Assembly: GCA_023229525.1 (NCBI GenBank)
Contig: JALNZC010000040.1
Coordinates: 1 to 37,315 of the forward strand
Source: Bacteroidales bacterium
GTDB lineage: Bacteria; Bacteroidota; Bacteroidia; Bacteroidales; FEN-979
Reading direction: 5' to 3'
Length of the DNA stretch: 37,315 nucleotides
In this document: one piece after another, positions 33,201 to 37,315 of the stretch
How positions within the stretch are numbered: the first letter of the stretch is position 1
Layout: every line of letters starts with the position of its first letter
Program-made: the position numbers and the translations under genes
Notes under the pieces: generated by a model
Told to the model about the DNA's origin: nothing
The model's input: the letters and a program-made list of their open reading frames with translations, nothing else
Databases searched by the model: none

Positions 33201-35515
33201 ACTGTTTGCCCGAAGGGATCACTTTTACAACACAAAACCAGGTTGACAGTTTCCAGGTCAATCATCCAGGATGCACGGAAATCGAGGGGGACGTCATGAT
33301 AGGCGTAGAATGGGGCGTCACGGATATCACCAATCTTAACGGATTAAATATGCTAACATCCACCACGGGTTCTCTTTCCATGATAGGCAATCCCTTTAAC
33401 AGTTTAACGGGGTTGGAGAATCTGAATTACATTGGGGGCAATCTTAAAATTGGTGCTTTTTATTGGTCTTGTCATGGGAATGATCTATTGGTTGATTTAA
33501 CCGGGTTGAACGGTTTGGATTCAATCGGGGGAGATTTGGATATAGACTGTAACCATGGATTGACAAGTCTTTCCGGGTTGGAAAGTTTAACTTTGATTGG
33601 TGGAAATCTTAAAATTGGAAATGCGGTTTATCTTGGGCATGGAGGGAATCCTTCCCTGACCAGTTTATCCGGATTAAGTAGCCTGAGAACCGTTGAAAGC
33701 AGCATATTGATCAGTCGTAACGACGCCCTAACCAGTTTAACAGGACTGGAGGGTCTGACTTACCTTCCCGGATATATTGAGATTTGTTACAGTCCAGGTT
33801 TAATCAACCTTACGGGTCTGAATAATTTGAGTTATATCGGGGGGCTTGATTTGTATGAAAATTACTTTCTTGTGAGTTTATCGGGCCTAGATCACCTCGA
33901 TTCCATCGGGGGCAACCTTTATATCGGATTATGTTATGAGGTAGCCACTCAACCCCACTATGGCAACGAAGCTTTGGCCAGTCTAAATGGATTGGAAAAT
34001 CTAACCAGTATTGGCGGGACACTTAACATTGGCCAAAATCCCTCCTTGACGAGTCTTGCAGGTTTGGATAATATTGCGGCCGGTTCCATCGCCAATATTG
34101 AGATCTGCAGTGACACTTCCTTATCAATGTGCGACGTTCAAAGTATCTGTGATTATCTGTCAAGCCCCAGCGGAGAAGTATATATTCAAAGAAACGCCCC
34201 CGGCTGTAACAGCCCTGAAGAAGTACAAACTGCTTGCGAGACACACTGTTTGCCCGAAGGGATCACTTTTACCACACAAAATCAGATTGACAGTTTCCAG
34301 GTCAATTATCCGGGGTGTTATGAAATAGAAGGGAATGTTATAATTGGCAATGGATTGGTGGGCTCTAACATTAATAATCTTAATGGATTAAACGTATTGA
34401 CTTCCATTGGAGGAACCCTTTCAATTTTTTACAATTTATCCCTCACCAGTTTAAACGGTTTAGAGGCGCTGACCTCTATCGGGGGAGGACTGAATATAAG
34501 TGACAATGATTCACTTATAAATTTAGTGGGACTAAATAGTCTATCCTTTATTGGAGGGAATCTTACGATATCAACTTTCTCATTTTCGGGAAATTGCCGT
34601 GTTACACTGACAAGTTTGACCGGACTGGAAAGCCTTAGTTTCATCGGGGGAGACCTTAACATAAGTTGCCAGGTTTTGTCAGATTTGACCGGGCTTAATG
34701 GTCTTACTGTAATAGGGGGCAATTTAATTATATACAATTGTAGTTTGGGCAGTTTTAATGGGCTTGAGAACCTCGTTTCCCTTGCAGGCGACCTAAATAT
34801 TGTTGCCACCGGTATTAACAGTTTTACAGGATTGAACAATCTTACTTCTATTGGAGGCGACTTTCAACTGGGACCTTATTATGGATCGGGGTGGGAACCT
34901 GAGTTTGATCCGGGTAATTCGGGATTCACAAATCTTGCCGGCCTTGAAAATTTAACTTCCATAGGAGGTAATCTTGGAATTGCTAAAAATTCACTGACTG
35001 ATTTAACCGGGCTCGATAATGTTACATCCATCGGAGGCAACCTGTATATCTGGATTAATGAGATGCTGACAAGTTTAACAGGATTAGACAGTATTGTGCC
35101 TGAATCAATCGACAGTTTATTTATCAGCAGCAACCCTGTTTTATCCGGTTGTGAAGTACGAAGCATCTGTAATTACTTGGCTGATCCGAATGGATACAAC
35201 TATATCCAGGACAATGCCTCCGGCTGTAACAGCCCTGAAGAAGTGCTGGCAGCTTGTGCGGTTTCTGTGGAAGATATTGATTTAGCAGATCAATATTCGC
35301 TCTTTCCCAATCCTACCGGGAACTCAGTAACGATTTCATCCAAAAACAGTGAAAACATTTCGGAGTTTGTTATTTACTTACAAACCGGGCAAAAAGTCAT
35401 TCGGGGGAAACCGGTAAATAACATCCTGGATATTTCAAAACTTCAACCGGGAATGTATATCGTTGAACTGGTATCCGGGCAATGGAAAATCAGGAAAATT
35501 TTAATCGTTGAATAA
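30245..35515 (+). CDS. Giant T9SS-secreted protein: BNR propeller plus LRR modules
   Basis: A 1756-residue cell-surface or secreted protein. It begins with a signal peptide (MKKILLISTFLICNVVFSSG). Residues of about 90-775 are a VPS10/sortilin-like BNR propeller: repeated DGGxxW Asp-box loops such as TTDGGSNW, STDGGATW and STNGGLNW. Three cysteine-framed modules follow, starting at Cys778, Cys987 and Cys1335. Each opens CLPEGI-F-T-Q and N/HxPGC, contains 20-odd-residue leucine-rich repeats (LTSLTGLxxLxSIGGNLxI), and closes with SICDYL and GCNSPEEV. The last ~85 residues (YSLFPNPTGNS, GMYIVELVSGQ, RKILIVE) are a type A T9SS sorting domain. No catalytic motif is evident. Adhesion or ligand binding is inferred from the folds. 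The length is unusual because of module duplication. Confidence 0.9.
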   Translation: MKKILLISTFLICNVVFSSGQSVNNPSTGKPTRDNIPDHIRNTKAFKRAEWFFNQRAFPYDTIPAVKYSQEMSREINKAKTKSSKEISDLNWSSIGPSGIQTPFENWGVIGGRVRAVAVHPTDPLTIYIGAACGGIWKTTDGGSNWQDTGQGLETLSFGAIAIDPNNPDVVYAGSGECNLLEDFYTFSGKGLYKSTDGGATWVLITAGFGSQTHFSDLAVSPYNSNIVVASLGGGNVYSGVSLPNEGVWKSFDGGITWSKILDVQDASDIAFHPSNPNIMYAAAGGYFSPLAGFYISNDQGTTWVPSNTGLQLPPSGGRMQFDIARSQPNVLYAVIYDLNFNPGNAITRAFKSINGGNNWSQISAGTNLGGYYSGYGWVDQGWYDLCIAVDPLNPNHVLIGNVELHRTTNGSTFTPVRPFGPSASGSLVHVDYHKLVYAPSNPNYLYIGCDGGIYKSTDKGYTASSQNLGLETLQFYRIASHPNNSGIIIGGMQDNGSARTINGGASWNWITGSDGMVCLFNPNPDTVYTSSQYGQLYRSINGGNSFSTMFNVNGGWITPFLMHPVNHKVLYSANRKIMKSLNAGASFQAISGSTNVSPANITTLAQSRVNPANMIFGTGMDHPRDSVFMVKISINEGLTWNDVTANIPGESRWISRVLTDPWDANTMYVLRTGFSPGNKVWKTIDLGQNWTNISGDLPDLPCNDLFVDPENTSHLYVANDIGVYRSTNGGLNWIYASEGTPFVPAIDFDYVNINSTRYLRVGTHGRSIYETTLPHYCLPEGINFSTQVEIDNFQTNYPGCTHIEGNVTIMGADIANLNGLNAITSIGGNLDMTIGSDLLTSLSGLDNLNSVGGSLTIANTYGLTNLSGLNSLTAVGGNLIIGYHDNYFIHGNFALTSLTGLSSLTSIGGILNIEANEHLTSLSGIDNIASGSITDLFIRDNWSLSTCEAQSICDYLVNPGGTIEIYANAPGCNSPEEVQTACETHCLPEGITFTTQNQVDSFQVNHPGCTEIEGDVMIGVEWGVTDITNLNGLNMLTSTTGSLSMIGNPFNSLTGLENLNYIGGNLKIGAFYWSCHGNDLLVDLTGLNGLDSIGGDLDIDCNHGLTSLSGLESLTLIGGNLKIGNAVYLGHGGNPSLTSLSGLSSLRTVESSILISRNDALTSLTGLEGLTYLPGYIEICYSPGLINLTGLNNLSYIGGLDLYENYFLVSLSGLDHLDSIGGNLYIGLCYEVATQPHYGNEALASLNGLENLTSIGGTLNIGQNPSLTSLAGLDNIAAGSIANIEICSDTSLSMCDVQSICDYLSSPSGEVYIQRNAPGCNSPEEVQTACETHCLPEGITFTTQNQIDSFQVNYPGCYEIEGNVIIGNGLVGSNINNLNGLNVLTSIGGTLSIFYNLSLTSLNGLEALTSIGGGLNISDNDSLINLVGLNSLSFIGGNLTISTFSFSGNCRVTLTSLTGLESLSFIGGDLNISCQVLSDLTGLNGLTVIGGNLIIYNCSLGSFNGLENLVSLAGDLNIVATGINSFTGLNNLTSIGGDFQLGPYYGSGWEPEFDPGNSGFTNLAGLENLTSIGGNLGIAKNSLTDLTGLDNVTSIGGNLYIWINEMLTSLTGLDSIVPESIDSLFISSNPVLSGCEVRSICNYLADPNGYNYIQDNASGCNSPEEVLAACAVSVEDIDLADQYSLFPNPTGNSVTISSKNSENISEFVIYLQTGQKVIRGKPVNNILDISKLQPGMYIVELVSGQWKIRKILIVE
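33149..33271 (+). repeat. LRR module junction, copy 1
   Basis: DNA at the module 1/2 border. By eye it differs from the copy at 34193 at about nine of 123 positions, with no gaps. It encodes the APGCNSPEEVQTACETHCLPEG region (Cys cap and start of the next module). Offset to the next copy is 1044 bp, exactly 348 codons. Confidence 0.85.
34193..34315 (+). repeat. LRR module junction, copy 2
   Basis: DNA at the module 2/3 border, about 93% identical to 33149-33271. Its first 32 bases also match the end of module 3 (35213-35244) with two differences; that offset is 1020 bp, or 340 codons. After the third copy the sequence departs into the sorting tail. Confidence 0.85.
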
Positions 35516-35593
35516 CAACTGCCTTGGCGAAAACGATTTTCGGGTTGGGAAGATGGTGAAATATAAGTCAGCAGTCGGCAGGTAATTAAAACA

Positions 35594-35635
35594 AATGGGA
35601 ACTGCTAATTGGAGACTGCAGATTGGAAACTGGAA
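35594..35635 (+). repeat. 14-bp degenerate tandem repeat, three units
   Basis: Three adjacent 14-bp units: AATGGGAACTGCTA (35594-35607), ATTGGAGACTGCAG (35608-35621), ATTGGAAACTGGAA (35622-35635). It occupies the 133-bp gap after the giant gene; that gap also has a short CAGCAGTCGGCAGG stretch at about 35569. The third unit is related to the inverted repeat at 29747-29786. Confidence 0.65.
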
Positions 35636-35648
35636 GTCAATTACTTCG

Positions 35649-35927
35649 CTACGCCCCAATAAGCATTTCATTCCGTAAATACTCCTTCATTGAAAGAATA
35701 ATGCGGTTAAGTTCATCCGGTGAAAAGAAAGATGAATAGCATCTGTTAAAAACCTCAATTTTTAAATCAATCTCAGAGATTCCGGGATATTCCTGGCGGA
35801 TTGAACATTCCAAGACTTTCCTTCCAAATGCGTTCAACTCATTACCAATCCGAAACCGTTCTGATTCTGATTTTAAAAGAAAGATTTCCAGTTGTTTATT
35901 TGCAATTTCTCCTGGAGTATCCGTCAT
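35649..35927 (-). CDS. Hypothetical helical protein paired with nucleotidyltransferase
   Basis: A 92-residue protein I do not recognise as a named family. It is predicted mostly helical, charged, with no membrane segment or signal. Notable stretches are KQLEIFLLKSESERFRIGNELNAF and SFFSPDELNRIILSMKEYLR (each quoted only in part elsewhere). It starts 5 bp after the end of the nucleotidyltransferase gene on the same strand, so the pair is one operon and probably one functional unit. A role as antitoxin, activator or substrate partner is possible by analogy with nucleotidyltransferase pairs, but nothing in the sequence proves it. Confidence 0.75.
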   Translation of the reverse strand: MTDTPGEIANKQLEIFLLKSESERFRIGNELNAFGRKVLECSIRQEYPGISEIDLKIEVFNRCYSSFFSPDELNRIILSMKEYLRNEMLIGA

Positions 35928-35932
35928 GAATC

Positions 35933-36460
35933 TTAAAGTAGTCGAAAGGTTTTCAATTTCAATTTTTCACACCAGGTCGTAATATACGCTCTGTCAATTT
36001 CTGGCAACCTTAATAACATTTTGACATCCTGGATCTGTTTATCGCTCTGCAATTGCTGAATCCATTCAATTTTGGAGATGATGAGATCTTCAGCAGAAAC
36101 CATCCATACAGAAATATCTTCAATAAACTTCAGGGTCTTTCTTGAAAACTCAAGTCGCCGGTATTCAGTCTCCTTTCTGATAATAAAATCAATCTTTAAC
36201 CCTGATCGATGATCTATTACATTGAACATGCCTTTCCTGCTAATCTCCTTCTTTACTGTATCTTCATTCACGTAATATCCCGTTGTGAATATTTCCAAAA
36301 AATCATTAAGATTTGCCTGGTCAAGATCAATTACAATATCAATATCCATAGTCATTCTCGGAATGCAATATACATTAAGGGCAAGACTACCTGAGATCAT
36401 ATATCCAATACCCTTCTGGTCCAGTAAATGAGTTACCGTTTTTAGAAGTTCCTTTATCAT
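35933..36460 (-). CDS. Nucleotidyltransferase-fold protein
   Basis: A 175-residue protein with the minimal nucleotidyltransferase signature: Gly24-Ser25 (MISGSLALNVY) followed by Asp39-x-Asp41 (MDIDIVIDL), then a third carboxylate candidate in LKIDFIIR. These are the nucleotide- and metal-binding residues of the pol-beta superfamily, so the enzyme should be active. The C-terminal part (SAEDLIISKIEWIQQLQSDKQIQDV) matches the AbiEii/DUF6036-like group used in toxin-antitoxin and defence systems. The substrate is unknown. Its start is only 22 bp from a divergent kinase fragment, which leaves almost no room for a normal promoter. Confidence 0.85.
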   Translation of the reverse strand: MIKELLKTVTHLLDQKGIGYMISGSLALNVYCIPRMTMDIDIVIDLDQANLNDFLEIFTTGYYVNEDTVKKEISRKGMFNVIDHRSGLKIDFIIRKETEYRRLEFSRKTLKFIEDISVWMVSAEDLIISKIEWIQQLQSDKQIQDVKMLLRLPEIDRAYITTWCEKLKLKTFRLL

Positions 36461-36482
36461 AAATCAAAAGTAAGTAAGAAAA

Positions 36483-37315
36483 ATGAGATTCAGAGAAAAT
36501 TCAAGATATCTTTACCTATCCATTTCATTTAACGCAATGAGCGTCTTGAAACAATCCTTACGGCGGATACCTGATTGGGCATATTTGCTTGTGATCCTGG
36601 CTATCTTCGTAAATACAGTCTATATGTTTTTGTCTCTGTTTTATAACCGGATCATCCAACTTACTTTCATTAATCCAAATCCGATTGAGATTTCCCAGGG
36701 TATTTGCAGCATGATCATGATATGTTGTTTCCTGATCGCTATATTTCGTTATAGGATATGGGACACAGAAATTTTCATCCGAAAAGCATTACTCTATTTA
36801 GGAGCTACCTTGATGATCACTCTTACGTACCTTCTTCTGATTTATTTCACGGATCAATTTATACACAGCCAGACCAATTTTTCCCGCTTTCTGATATTAG
36901 CCCTAACGATATTCATCTTTTTAGTCATGCGCGATCTCCTGCAGCGTGTGATTGATCGTATTTTCCATAGGGAATCCTACGATTCTGCATCTGTCGTTTC
37001 AGATTTCGAAGAAAAACTGGCTGGAATTTACAGGCTTGATGAGCTAAAATCAAGGATTGTGCAGGGATTAGATGAGATTTTCCATTTCAAGTCATTTGTT
37101 CCGAACCTGAAAAAAGAGAACCTGAACTATGAACAGTCTATTATTCTTGGTTCTGATCATGCGATAATTGATGAAGATTTTGCAATCAATCCGGAACTGG
37201 AAAGTAAACTTATGGTTGTTATCGTTTATAATACTTCTTTCCTGTATTCCGCACTTTTGAGAAACACCCTCTGAAAACCTTGATTTTATTGAGATGAATT
37301 TTGAAAATGGGTGTT
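36483..37315 (+). pseudogene. Sensor-kinase fragment, frameshifted; continues past window
   Basis: An open frame of 263 residues (36483-37274; alternative ATG 36537) resembles the membrane and linker region of Bacteroidota multi-TM sensor kinases: FRYRIWDTEIFIRKALLYLG, then LLQRVIDRIFHRESYDSASV and the linker GLDEIFHF. After about 37200 the hydrophilic pattern breaks down and the frame ends at 37274. In the +1 frame from 37261 the DNA reads ETPSENLDFIEMNFENGC to the window end, resembling the expected continuation, so a frameshift lies near 37250-37261, or there is a sequencing error. Fewer N-terminal membrane segments are present than in full-length relatives as I know them, so the 5' end may also be lost. 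No HisKA or HATPase part is visible. Confidence 0.6.

Noticed and set aside
30245..35515. Repetitive LRR DNA as a possible CRISPR-like or satellite array
   Set aside because: Units are irregular in length, keep one reading frame throughout and encode a regular LRR consensus, so this is a coding repeat.
36465..36472. Minus-strand TACTTTTG as a promoter of the nucleotidyltransferase
   Set aside because: It matches TAnnTTTG but ends 4 bp before the ATG and has no -33 element at a suitable distance, so it would make a leaderless or truncated message.
1..37315. tRNA, rRNA or riboswitch genes
   Set aside because: No cloverleaf-like or rRNA-like sequence and no recognisable riboswitch core was seen in the intergenic stretches.

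Overview
The window comes from a member of the Bacteroidota, probably an uncultured Bacteroidia. Two secreted proteins carry C-terminal type IX secretion (T9SS) sorting-type tails, several genes are preceded by the Bacteroidota -33/-7 promoter with a TAnnTTTG -7 box, Shine-Dalgarno sequences are mostly absent, and GH92, LytTR/LytS-type two-component and alpha-2-macroglobulin/PBP1C genes are present. I see no rRNA, tRNA, CRISPR array or recognisable insertion sequence.

Layout. (1) 225-5087, plus strand: an ABC-2 exporter (ATPase, small membrane protein, two permeases) followed by an MltF-like lytic transglycosylase. (2) 5107-6670, minus: a DUF421/YetF-like membrane protein and an extended SDR, converging on region 1 at a shared hairpin. 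(3) 6777-14752, minus: an alpha-2-macroglobulin lipoprotein and PBP1C, coupled by an ATGA overlap. (4) 14858-18322, plus: an AraC regulator, then YceI and pirin, then an OB-fold-like lipoprotein and a PepSY-type membrane protein. (5) 18630-23804, plus: an NmrA-like reductase, a secreted GH92 alpha-mannosidase and a T9SS subtilase. (6) 23983-25599, plus: SPFH protein, ribbon-helix-helix protein and DUF1648 membrane protein. (7) 25723-35515, plus: a LytTR response regulator, its TPR-containing LytS-like kinase, a beta-propeller lipoprotein of glycosidase type, a second receiver that has no output domain, and a 1756-residue secreted protein built from a BNR/VPS10-like propeller, three cysteine-capped leucine-rich-repeat modules and a sorting tail. 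(8) 35649 to the end: a nucleotidyltransferase with a small partner on the minus strand, and a broken sensor-kinase fragment at the right edge.

The least conventional part is region 7 with its flanks. The giant protein has module junctions about 93% identical in DNA while the repeats between them have diverged, which suggests recombination or duplication at module boundaries. It sits directly after a receiver-only paralogue of the upstream regulator, and related 14-bp intergenic repeats in opposite orientations lie on either side of the pair. A second point is a palindromic intergenic-type repeat that appears to have entered the 3' end of the ribbon-helix-helix gene and is translated, leaving the ATGA coupling to the next gene intact. 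Most other regions are ordinary chromosomal genes.
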